This document shows, in pieces, positions 17,660 to 24,425 of a DNA stretch of 42,100 nucleotides (position 1 is its first letter; each line of letters begins with the position of its first letter). Under the pieces are notes generated by a model. The model was not told the origin of the DNA. It saw only the letters and a list, made by a program, of their open reading frames with translations, and made no database searches. The DNA comes from Burkholderiaceae bacterium (lineage in GTDB: Bacteria > Pseudomonadota > Gammaproteobacteria > Burkholderiales > Burkholderiaceae_E), in NCBI GenBank assembly GCA_024637155.1, contig JAGXFR010000053.1, positions 1-42,100 on the forward strand, written 5' to 3'. Position numbers and translations under genes: made by a program.

Positions 17660-19897
17660 ATGGAAGCGGAACTTCAATCTCATATTGCCTTTCATCTGAC
17701 GGGCACGCGGCCCGATGGCAGCCTCGAGTCGATCGCTGAGCTGTCGCTGCGACCCGCGCTGATGGCGCACTACCGCGATCTCACGGCGCTGCGCCATAAC
17801 TACCCGGTGGTGCTGGTGACGGACGCCGCGCCCGAGGCCAGCGTGCAGTCGCTCACGGCGGTCTTTGACGAGGTCGCCGCCAAGCTCGAGATCGACCCGG
17901 AACCCGAGCGCACGACGCTGCATCTGCGCCGCCTGGAACGCGAGATTCGCGCGGCGGTCGCGGCGGGTGAATCCGACACGCTCGGCGCGCTTTGGGACGC
18001 CGCAGCGGCCCGTCTCACCGCCGCTGGGGACGATCCGGCGCTGGAAGACAGCCTGTTGCGTGGACGCACGGTGCTCAGCGTCGATGGCGAGGTCGTCGAT
18101 TGTGACGCGACGCTGCCGCAGCGCTTCATCGTGCACATGTGGCGTGCCGTCGAGGCGGCTCGTGCGCGTCGCTTCCGTGCCGAAGTCGGCGGACTCGTGG
18201 CGCGGCTTTCCGACGTGCTGCGCGCCGATTTCTCGCTTTCCACACAAGGGCGCACCGCCGATCACCTGCGCGCGTCGATGGCCAACGCCTTCGCCACCGA
18301 GATCGACTTCGGTGCGCTCTCGGGCGTTCTCTCGACGGTATCGGCCAGGGCGCCCGCCCCGGAGGGCCGCCTGCAGCGCGTGCGCGAAGTGCTCGCGGTG
18401 CTCGAGGGCCAGCGCTTCGTGAGCTTCGAGGGCGTGTCCACCGTCGCGAACCAGCCGGAGGATCTCTACGAGTATCTCTTCGACAGCCCCGCGGAGGCGC
18501 TTGAGGCCTACAGCGCCCGCCTTCCGGAAGTGGTCAAGCTGGTGCGGGCCATCGGCATCGCGCGGCTCGAGCTGCGTTCGGATTACGTGCCCGAACGCCA
18601 CGATCCGTTCTTTCGCGAATTCGGCCCGCAGATGCTGGGCGATTCCGACCTGGCGAAGTTCCCGGGCTATCTGGTGCGCGTCAGCGGCGCCGAGCTCCAG
18701 CAGCGCGGCTGCTCCGAATTGATGGAGTTGCTGGGGGCGGGACTGCCGGTCAAGTTTGTCGTCCACACCGACGACATCATCGAGCCTTCTTCGATCGGCG
18801 ACGGGCGCGTGGCGTTCCATGCCGGCACGACACAGCTCGCCAAGATGGCGCTGGGCCTGCACGACGTCTTCGTCATGCAGACGGTCGGGTCGCACATGTT
18901 CGCGGTGCGCGAGCAACTCGCCGCTGGGCTGAGCGGATTCGGGCCCGGGCTGGTCACCGTATTCTCGGGTGCCTCACCGGCTGCGGGCGGCATTTCCCCG
19001 TATCTCGTCGGCGCGGCCGCGGTAGAGTCGCGCGCCTTCCCGATGTTCTGGTACGACCCGACCGCCGGCGCGGACTGGGCGACCCGTTTCTCGCTAGCCA
19101 GCAACCCGCAGCCCGAAGCCGACTGGCCCGTGCATGAATTGCGTTACGAGGATGCCGCTCACCAGCGCGCGACGACGCGACTCGGCTTCACGCTCGTCGA
19201 CTTCATCGCCTGTGACAGTCGCTACGCGGCGCATTTTGCGCGCGTTCCCGGCGGCAAGTGGGAAGCGGACCTGGTGCCCGTCATCGAGGCCATCGAGGCC
19301 GAGGATGCCCGGGTCGTGCCGCGCACGGCCCCCTACGTCAGCCTGGTCGACGATCAGAACCGGATGCACCGGGTGATCATCGACGAGAAGTTGATGCATG
19401 CCGCGCGTCGTTGCCTCGGTCAGTGGCGCAGCCTGCAGGAACTCGGCGGGATCCACAACTCCTATGCGCAGGCGCTCCTCGAGCGCGAACGCGCGGCCTG
19501 GGATGCAGCGCAGCAGGCGTTGGGCGCGGTCATGACGGCCGAGAAAGCCGCCGCGCCCGCAGCAGCCGAGGCGGCTCCCGCTGCGCCCACCGCTGCGGCC
19601 CAGCCCGCGGCGCCCGCCGCACCGGCGAAAGCCGAGCTGGAGGGCGCGCCGGGCGAGGCATACATCGAAACGATGCGCTGCTCGAGTTGCGATGAGTGCA
19701 CGACGATCAACAAGAAGATGTTCGCCTACGACGAGAACAAGCAGGCCTACATCGCCGACATCAAGGCGGGAACCTATCGGCAGCTGGTCGAGGCGGCGGA
19801 GAGCTGCCAGGTTTCGATCATTCATCCGGGCAAGCCGGTGAATCCGGACGAGCAGGGGCTCGAGGAATTGATCGCTCGCGCAGCTCCCTTCCAGTGA
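17660..19897 (+). CDS. 745-residue protein with C-terminal tethered [4Fe-4S] ferredoxin domain
   Basis: Last gene of the Nfn-Kor operon, 47 bp after korB. Residues 1 to about 620 form a large region I cannot assign to a named enzyme; it includes GGISPYLVGAAAVESRAFPM near 443-462, FWYDPTAGADWATRFSL after it, and LMELLGAGLPVKFVVHTDD earlier. Residues about 625-660 are an Ala/Pro-rich flexible arm of the kind that carries swinging domains. Residues about 665-745 are a ferredoxin-like domain with Cys674, Cys677, Cys680 (CSSCDEC) and Cys716, suited to one [4Fe-4S] cluster. The natural reading is a built-in electron carrier between KorAB and the NfnAB-like pair; the N-terminal region may bind one of them. 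No signal peptide. Confidence 0.85.
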   Translation: MEAELQSHIAFHLTGTRPDGSLESIAELSLRPALMAHYRDLTALRHNYPVVLVTDAAPEASVQSLTAVFDEVAAKLEIDPEPERTTLHLRRLEREIRAAVAAGESDTLGALWDAAAARLTAAGDDPALEDSLLRGRTVLSVDGEVVDCDATLPQRFIVHMWRAVEAARARRFRAEVGGLVARLSDVLRADFSLSTQGRTADHLRASMANAFATEIDFGALSGVLSTVSARAPAPEGRLQRVREVLAVLEGQRFVSFEGVSTVANQPEDLYEYLFDSPAEALEAYSARLPEVVKLVRAIGIARLELRSDYVPERHDPFFREFGPQMLGDSDLAKFPGYLVRVSGAELQQRGCSELMELLGAGLPVKFVVHTDDIIEPSSIGDGRVAFHAGTTQLAKMALGLHDVFVMQTVGSHMFAVREQLAAGLSGFGPGLVTVFSGASPAAGGISPYLVGAAAVESRAFPMFWYDPTAGADWATRFSLASNPQPEADWPVHELRYEDAAHQRATTRLGFTLVDFIACDSRYAAHFARVPGGKWEADLVPVIEAIEAEDARVVPRTAPYVSLVDDQNRMHRVIIDEKLMHAARRCLGQWRSLQELGGIHNSYAQALLERERAAWDAAQQALGAVMTAEKAAAPAAAEAAPAAPTAAAQPAAPAAPAKAELEGAPGEAYIETMRCSSCDECTTINKKMFAYDENKQAYIADIKAGTYRQLVEAAESCQVSIIHPGKPVNPDEQGLEELIARAAPFQ

Positions 19898-19900
19898 CGT

Positions 19901-19940
19901 GTTCCGTCCCCTGGTGCCTCAAAGGATCCAGGGGACGAAC
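19901..19940. terminator. Bidirectional stem-loop between the operon end and the methyltransferase gene
   Basis: CGTCCCCTGG (19905-19914) and CCAGGGGACG (19928-19937) are perfect 10-bp complements with a 13-nt loop; the stem extends outward to GTTC/GAAC with one bulged C. It lies 4 bp after the stop of the ferredoxin-fusion gene and between convergent genes. There is no T run, so it is more a stem-loop end or RNA stabiliser than a textbook intrinsic terminator. The stop codon of the opposite gene falls in the loop. Confidence 0.55.
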
Positions 19941-20356
19941 GCACAGGTTCGGCGCTGATAGGCGGCGTAGTCCGGTTCAACCCGGGCGAGCCGATCCTCT
20001 TCGACGAGAGCCTTCACGAAGAGCACGGCCGCAAGCGCCAGCCAAGTGACCCACGCAGTCGTACTCCACGGGGGTGGCGCGCCGAGCGCCGGTCCGAGCG
20101 CCACGAGCAGCACCGCGGTGTACATCGGGTGACGCACCCGGCGGTAGGGCCCTCGCGTGATCAGCCGGGCGCCCGCGCGCGGCTGCGGCCGCACATGGAA
20201 GTTCCCCGGCGGATTCACGGCCAGCGTCCAGAGCCCCAGCAGGATGCCGGCGAGGAGCGCGATCAGGGGCCAGACGCTCCAGTGCGCGACCAGCGCCATC
20301 GCCGCAAGGGCGGCGAGCAGCGCGAACTGCGCAACAACCAGAAGAATGGAAAGCAT
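19919..20356 (-). CDS. Isoprenylcysteine carboxylmethyltransferase-like membrane protein
   Basis: A 145-residue membrane protein of the ICMT/phospholipid N-methyltransferase superfamily. Predicted helices are about residues 3-25, 30-48, 87-102 and 105-120. The family signature is GARLITRGPYRRVRHPMYTA followed by EEDRLARVEPDYAAYQRRT and a short hydrophobic end (CAFVPWIL). The likely reaction is SAM-dependent methylation of a small or lipidic substrate in the membrane; the actual substrate is unknown. It converges on the ferredoxin-fusion gene. Confidence 0.82.
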   Translation of the reverse strand: MLSILLVVAQFALLAALAAMALVAHWSVWPLIALLAGILLGLWTLAVNPPGNFHVRPQPRAGARLITRGPYRRVRHPMYTAVLLVALGPALGAPPPWSTTAWVTWLALAAVLFVKALVEEDRLARVEPDYAAYQRRTCAFVPWIL

Positions 20357-20393
20357 CGTGGCTCAGCGTTGAGCGCACGCGCAGGGCGCGCGC

Positions 20394-20582
20394 TCAGTTC
20401 GGCGTGCCCAGTCCGGGATGGAGCAGGGGCGGGGGCGTCTGCAATTCCAGCCAGTCGAAGACGCGGCTGCTGAACAGGTCGGCGACGAATGCGGTCCCGG
20501 CATTCTCCTCCTCCGCATGCCACGCCATCGCGTTGCATTCCGATTCGATGAGTTCAGACGGCTCGTCGCTGTGGGTGACCAT
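20394..20582 (-). CDS. Small acidic hypothetical protein (62 aa)
   Basis: Short ORF 37 bp upstream of the ICMT-like gene on the same strand. The product is acidic and non-repetitive (MVTHSDEPSELIESECNAMA..., ending LLHPGLGTPN) with no signal peptide or membrane segment. A GGAG lies about 8 nt before the ATG, which supports translation. I do not recognise it; it may be a cytosolic partner of the methyltransferase or a chance ORF. Confidence 0.45.
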   Translation of the reverse strand: MVTHSDEPSELIESECNAMAWHAEEENAGTAFVADLFSSRVFDWLELQTPPPLLHPGLGTPN

Positions 20583-20659
20583 GGTCGCTCCGCTAGGGTT
20601 GCGGCATGGTCAACGGGAACAGTGGCTGTCGACAAGCCGGCGGGCGACGGAAAGATCAT

Positions 20660-20679
20660 GCCGCCCGACTGACGGCGGC
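20660..20679 (-). terminator. Weak hairpin downstream of the glycine-zipper gene
   Basis: GCCGCC and GGCGGC form a 6-bp stem with an 8-nt loop, 45 bp past the stop of the lipoprotein gene. On the minus strand it is followed by ATGATCTTTCC, a poor T tract. A weak terminator call. Nothing else is recognised in 20583-20724. Confidence 0.3.
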
Positions 20680-20724
20680 TGCTGCGTGTTCGATCCCCCG
20701 GGCGTTGCGCGATCGAGACAGTGC

Positions 20725-21195
20725 TCAGCGGGGAATGACGCGCGCGGTCTGGTCACTGCCTTCGACGCGCACCCGCAGTCCCGCACGCAGCCGCGTATCC
20801 ACCGGTTGCGTGATCGTGATGCGTCCGCCGGTGTCCATGTTGACCGTCACCTGCTGCGCATCCTGCTTCTTCGTCTTGCTCTCGACCGCGGTTCCGGCCA
20901 GGCCGCCCGCGACGGCGCCGAGCACCGTGGCCAGCGTGTTTCCGCTGCCCTTGCCAACCTGCGAACCGATGATGCCGCCGGCAACGGCGCCGACCGCCGT
21001 TCCGACACCGAACTGGTACTTCTCGTCGACCTGCACGATATCGACCTGCGCGATCCGGCCGAAGCGTGCGTTGACGGGTTCGGCGACGGCGGGCGGGCGC
21101 GCGGCCGTCTCGCCGTAGCGCACCGGATTCATTTCAGCGCAGCCGGCCGCCAGCACGGCGGCAAGCGCGACAACGGCGATTCGGGTGATGTTCAT
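20725..21195 (-). CDS. Glycine-zipper outer-membrane lipoprotein (SlyB/Pcp-like)
   Basis: A 156-residue lipoprotein: hydrophobic signal MNITRIAVVALAAVLAAGC with lipobox LAAGC (Cys19). It carries a glycine-zipper 2TM segment (VGTAVGAVAGGIIGSQVGKG then NTLATVLGAVAGGLAGTAVE) and a short beta-rich C-terminus (VTVNMDTGGRITITQPVDTR, LRAGLRVRVEGSDQTARVI). This matches SlyB/Pcp/17-kDa antigen type envelope lipoproteins, linked to outer-membrane integrity. ATG at 21195 (complement) is preceded by TTGGAGGACACTGCA; a longer frame to 21231 lacks this signal. CTAGAATG 34 nt upstream may be its -10. Confidence 0.88.
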   Translation of the reverse strand: MNITRIAVVALAAVLAAGCAEMNPVRYGETAARPPAVAEPVNARFGRIAQVDIVQVDEKYQFGVGTAVGAVAGGIIGSQVGKGSGNTLATVLGAVAGGLAGTAVESKTKKQDAQQVTVNMDTGGRITITQPVDTRLRAGLRVRVEGSDQTARVIPR

Positions 21196-21270
21196 TGCAG
21201 TGTCCTCCAACGTCGTGGCTGGAACCCCCATTCTAGCGGTTTCCTGGGGTCACCCTAGCACAATGCGAAC

Positions 21271-21326
21271 GGGGGGATTGCCTCTCGGCATCCCCCCGCG
21301 TACCGGGAAACGGGGCCGAAGCCCCG
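21271..21326 (-). terminator. Tandem stem-loops after the Spy-like gene
   Basis: First hairpin (nearest the stop): CGGGGC (21311-21316), loop CGAA, GCCCCG (21321-21326). Second: GGGGGGA plus TGCC (21271-21282, one bulged T) pairs with GGCA plus TCCCCCC (21287-21297) around a TCTC loop, an 11-bp stem. They begin 6 bp past the stop at 21332. Long T tracts are absent. Confidence 0.55.
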
Positions 21327-21331
21327 GGGAA

Positions 21332-21967
21332 TCAGCGTCGTCCGCGTCGCGCCGGCCCACCCTGGTCGACAATCGCGCGCTGCTCCGGCGTGAGCGCCGT
21401 GTACAGGTCCTTGTAGGCAGCCGCCATCGACTCCATCTCGGTGCCGCGCTGCTTCATCATCGCGCCCTGCAGCGCCGCGCGGTCCGGTGCGGTGAGCTTG
21501 GGATCCTGCATCGAGGCGAACATCGCGTCGTGCGTCGCGCGCATCGACTCAGCCTGTTGTTTCGACTTGGCGGCAAAAGCGTTCCAGGCGCCTTCCTGCT
21601 CGGCGCTGATGCGCAGATTGGACTTGAAGCTCGCGAGCCGCGCCTCCGTGTCGAAACCCGGACCCGTGCCCATCATCCCCGGCCCATAGCCGGCGCCCAT
21701 CATGCCGGGGCCGTGTCCACCGCCCATCATGCCGGGGCCATAGCCGGCGCCCATCATGCCGGGGCCGTGTCCACCGCCCATCATGCCGGGGCCATAGCCG
21801 CCGCCCATCATGCCGGGGCCGAAGCCGCCGCCCATCATTCCCTGGTGGTAGCCGCCACCCCACATGCCGGGGCCGGCGCCACCGCCGCCCTGATGCGCAT
21901 AGGCCACCGCCGCCACCGAAATGGCGGCACCCGCCGCCAGAGCCACTGCCACGTTGCGAAGTTTCAT
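21332..21967 (-). CDS. Spy/CpxP-like periplasmic protein with Met/Gly repeats
   Basis: A 211-residue exported protein: signal peptide MKLRNVAVALAAGAAISVAA (cleavage near AYA/HQ), then a Gly/Met/His-rich region (about 25-105) of nine-residue units of the type GPGMMGGGH, and a helical Spy/LTXXQ-type domain (about 107-200) with RLASFKSNLRISAEQEGAWN and YTALTPEQRAIVDQ. Spy and CpxP bind misfolded proteins and dampen envelope-stress sensing; Met/His-rich exports often bind copper or other metals. It is divergent from a two-component system, probably its regulator. Start: GGGAG lies 9 nt before the ATG. Metal binding is inferred, not shown. Confidence 0.85.
   Translation of the reverse strand: MKLRNVAVALAAGAAISVAAVAYAHQGGGGAGPGMWGGGYHQGMMGGGFGPGMMGGGYGPGMMGGGHGPGMMGAGYGPGMMGGGHGPGMMGAGYGPGMMGTGPGFDTEARLASFKSNLRISAEQEGAWNAFAAKSKQQAESMRATHDAMFASMQDPKLTAPDRAALQGAMMKQRGTEMESMAAAYKDLYTALTPEQRAIVDQGGPARRGRR
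21669..21857 (-). repeat. Seven tandem 27-bp units inside the Spy-like gene
   Basis: Units start at 21669, 21696, 21723, 21750, 21777, 21804 and 21831. Units 2+3 and 4+5 form a perfect 54-bp higher-order duplication (two alternating variants, ending TGTCCACCG and ATAGCCGGCG or near it). The outer units are more diverged. Each encodes nine residues of GPGMMGGG(H/Y/F)-like sequence, so copy-number change keeps the frame. Confidence 0.92.
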
Positions 21968-22114
21968 CTTGATCTCCCTGCGTTGGTTGATTCGGATCCG
22001 GCTTACCGTCGTCGGTTGGAGGATCCGGGGGGACTTCCTTTTCCCACGCGCTCATCAGAACACGCAGATGTAAACGCCGAATGTCGGGCGCAGGCCGTTT
22101 TGTAGCGCAGCTTT

Positions 22115-22132
22115 GCTCGACGCCGGCTCGAC
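22115..22132. promoter_or_regulatory. Direct repeat GCTCGAC-N4-GCTCGAC, candidate response-regulator site
   Basis: Two identical 7-mers (22115-22121 and 22126-22132) are spaced 11 bp start to start, one helical turn, the geometry used by OmpR-family dimers. They lie between the divergent Spy-like gene and the regulator gene, 57 bp before the regulator ATG. Elsewhere in 21968-22188 there is a doubled GGATCCGG. Confidence 0.4.
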
Positions 22133-22188
22133 ACACTGGCTTACAGAATTCCGAGCCGGCGCGCGCGGAACGCGGTATAAACCGGGCC

Positions 22189-22911
22189 ATGGAGAACACC
22201 GACCATATCCTGATCGTCGACGACGACGCAGAGATCCGGCAACTGCTCAGCAGCTACCTGACGCGCAACGGACTGCGCGTGACCGCAGTGGGCGACGGCG
22301 TGGCCATGTCACGCGCGCTCGGCGCAGGCCAGATCGATCTCGTCGTGCTCGATGTGATGCTCCCGGGCGACGATGGCCTGACGCTGTGCCGGGACCTGCG
22401 CGCGCGCTCGGACGTTCCCATCATCATGCTGACCGCGCGCGGCGACGAGACCGATCGCATCGTCGGTCTGGAAATGGGGGCCGACGACTATCTGCCCAAG
22501 CCCTTCAGTCCGCGTGAACTGCTGGCCCGCATCAAGGTGATTCTGCGACGCGCGCGCAGCCTGCCGCGCAACCTGCGGCCCCAGCAGGTGCGCCAGGTCA
22601 GCTTCGCCGGATGGACGCTGGACAACGAGCATCGCCACCTGCTCTCCCCGAAGGGAGTGGTCACGGCGCTGAGCGGCGCCGAGTACCGGCTGCTGCACGT
22701 CTTTCTCGAACACCCGAATCGGGTGCTCAGCCGGGATCAACTGCTCGACCTGACGCAGGGACGCGAAGCCGATGCGCTGGACCGCAGCATCGACGTGCTC
22801 GTGAGCCGGCTGCGTCACCGCATCGACGACGACCCGCGCGATCCAGCGGTGATCAAGACGGTGCGCGGCGAGGGCTACGTGCTGGCGGTGCCGGTCGAGG
22901 AAGTGCACTGA
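22189..22911 (+). CDS. OmpR-family response regulator
   Basis: A 240-residue regulator: receiver domain with the acidic pocket DDD at 11-13, phospho-acceptor Asp55 (LVVLDVMLPGDDG), Thr82 region (LTARGDETDR) and Lys104 (YLPKPFSPRELLARI). The C-terminal winged-helix domain (LSGAEYRLLHVFLEHPNRVL, DRSIDVLVSRLRHRIDDDP, IKTVRGEGYVLAVPVE) is complete. ATG 22189 was chosen at the start of the receiver fold. Its stop overlaps the kinase start (TGATG-type overlap), so the two are co-translated. It is divergent from the Spy-like gene, its most likely target. Confidence 0.94.
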   Translation: MENTDHILIVDDDAEIRQLLSSYLTRNGLRVTAVGDGVAMSRALGAGQIDLVVLDVMLPGDDGLTLCRDLRARSDVPIIMLTARGDETDRIVGLEMGADDYLPKPFSPRELLARIKVILRRARSLPRNLRPQQVRQVSFAGWTLDNEHRHLLSPKGVVTALSGAEYRLLHVFLEHPNRVLSRDQLLDLTQGREADALDRSIDVLVSRLRHRIDDDPRDPAVIKTVRGEGYVLAVPVEEVH

Positions 22912-24422
22912 TGCCGTCGTTGCGCATTCTGCCGCGATCGCTGTTCGGGCGCCTGGCGCTCGTGCTCTTCGCCGGACTGCTGCTCGCGCAGGGGCTCAGC
23001 GCGTGGATCAATTTCGCCGAGCGCGACCGCCTGCTGCTACACGCGAGCGGGCGCCAGCCGGCGCAGCGCATCGCCGACATCGTCAAGCTGCTCGACTCGA
23101 TTCCGCCGGGCGAGCGCGCGCGCATCGTGGCGATCCTTGCGGTTCCCCCGCAGCAGGTATCGCTGGAGCGCGCGCCGATCGCACCGACCGGCGCGCAGGA
23201 CCACCACGTCGAGCGCTTCGCCGCGGTGCTGCGCGGCGCGCTCGGCAGCGATCGCGAGATGCGCCTGACGCGCGTGGATCGGCCGAACTTCCCGCGCCGC
23301 CGGGATTCGGCGCGCGGCGCCGGCGATCCGACGTGGCGTCCGCGATCGGGCGAGGGATGGCCACCCGGCGGGGGGCCGGGGAGGGGCACGGGATTCGGGG
23401 CGGGGATGGGCATGGGCATGGGGCCCGGGATGATGGAGCCGGGCAGCCCGATGGGCGCGATGATGCGGGACGGTTTCTTCTACGTCACGCAGGTCCGGCT
23501 GCTCGACGGCACCTGGGTCACGTTCGACATCGTGGTCCCGCAGGAATCGGCGGATCTGCCCGGACGGATGCTGGCCACGCTGCTGGTCTCGCTGGCGGTC
23601 ATCGTGGTGCTCTCGCTGGTCGCGGTGCGCTGGGTGGTGCGCCCGCTGCGATTGCTCGCCACCGCCGCCGACGAGCTCGGGCACGACATCGACCGGGCGC
23701 CCCTGCAAGAAGCCGGCCCGCTTGAAGTGCGCGACGCCGCGCGTGCGTTCAACGCGATGCAGGCGCGGCTGCAGCGCTTCATCCGCGAGCGCACGCGCAT
23801 TCTCGCGGCGATGTCGCACGATCTGAAGACCCCGCTCACGCGCATGCGGCTGCGCGTCGAGATGCTCGACGACGACGTGCGCGAGCGCTTCGAGAAGGAT
23901 CTCGCCGAGATGGAGGCGATGGTGGTGCAGACGCTCGAGTTCATGCGCGGACTGGGGAGCGCGGCGGAGCGCCGGCCGGTGGACATCGACGCGCTGCTCG
24001 AGAGCCTGCAGGCCGATCACGCCGAGATGGGGCGCGAGGTCCGCATCGAGGGCGAGCCGGCCGGGCAGATCATGGCCAACGCGCCACTGCTGCGCCGCTG
24101 CCTCGGGAACCTGCTCGACAACGCGGCTGCCTACGCCGGGGCGGCCGTGCTGCGCGTCGCGGCAACGCCGCGGCAGTTGGTGATCACGGTGCTGGACGAA
24201 GGGCCCGGCATCCCGGAGGAAGATCTCGAGAAGGTCTTCGAACCCTTCCACCGGCTCGAGGCGTCGCGCAGCCGCGCCACCGGAGGCACGGGCCTGGGGC
24301 TGACCATCGCGCGCAACATCGCGCAGGCCCACGGGGGCGACGTGGTGCTGCGCAATCGCGGGCAGGGTGGTCTGGAAGCGATCGTCACGCTGGCGCGCGG
24401 CGGGGGCGCTCCGAGTACCTGA
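22911..24422 (+). CDS. Sensor histidine kinase with Met/Gly-rich periplasmic segment
   Basis: A 503-residue EnvZ-like kinase: TM1 about 12-34, periplasmic domain about 35-218, TM2 about 219-243, HAMP 243-296, phospho-accepting His303 (AAMSHDLKTPLTRMRLR), N-box (CLGNLLDNAAAYAG), and ATP-lid motifs DEGPGIPEEDLEKVFEPFHR and GGTGLGLTIARNIAQAHGG. The sensor domain contains a Gly/Met-rich stretch at about 162-186 (GFGAGMGMGMGPGMMEPGSP...) resembling the repeats of the divergent Spy-like protein. A periplasmic metal or envelope-stress signal is therefore likely. Its stop is 3 bp from that of the convergent gshA. Confidence 0.93.
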   Translation: MPSLRILPRSLFGRLALVLFAGLLLAQGLSAWINFAERDRLLLHASGRQPAQRIADIVKLLDSIPPGERARIVAILAVPPQQVSLERAPIAPTGAQDHHVERFAAVLRGALGSDREMRLTRVDRPNFPRRRDSARGAGDPTWRPRSGEGWPPGGGPGRGTGFGAGMGMGMGPGMMEPGSPMGAMMRDGFFYVTQVRLLDGTWVTFDIVVPQESADLPGRMLATLLVSLAVIVVLSLVAVRWVVRPLRLLATAADELGHDIDRAPLQEAGPLEVRDAARAFNAMQARLQRFIRERTRILAAMSHDLKTPLTRMRLRVEMLDDDVRERFEKDLAEMEAMVVQTLEFMRGLGSAAERRPVDIDALLESLQADHAEMGREVRIEGEPAGQIMANAPLLRRCLGNLLDNAAAYAGAAVLRVAATPRQLVITVLDEGPGIPEEDLEKVFEPFHRLEASRSRATGGTGLGLTIARNIAQAHGGDVVLRNRGQGGLEAIVTLARGGGAPST

Positions 24423-24425
24423 GCA

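Noticed and set aside
21669..21857. Tandem repeats considered as a CRISPR array
   Set aside because: Units are contiguous, with no unique spacers, and lie inside a coding frame as nine-residue repeats.
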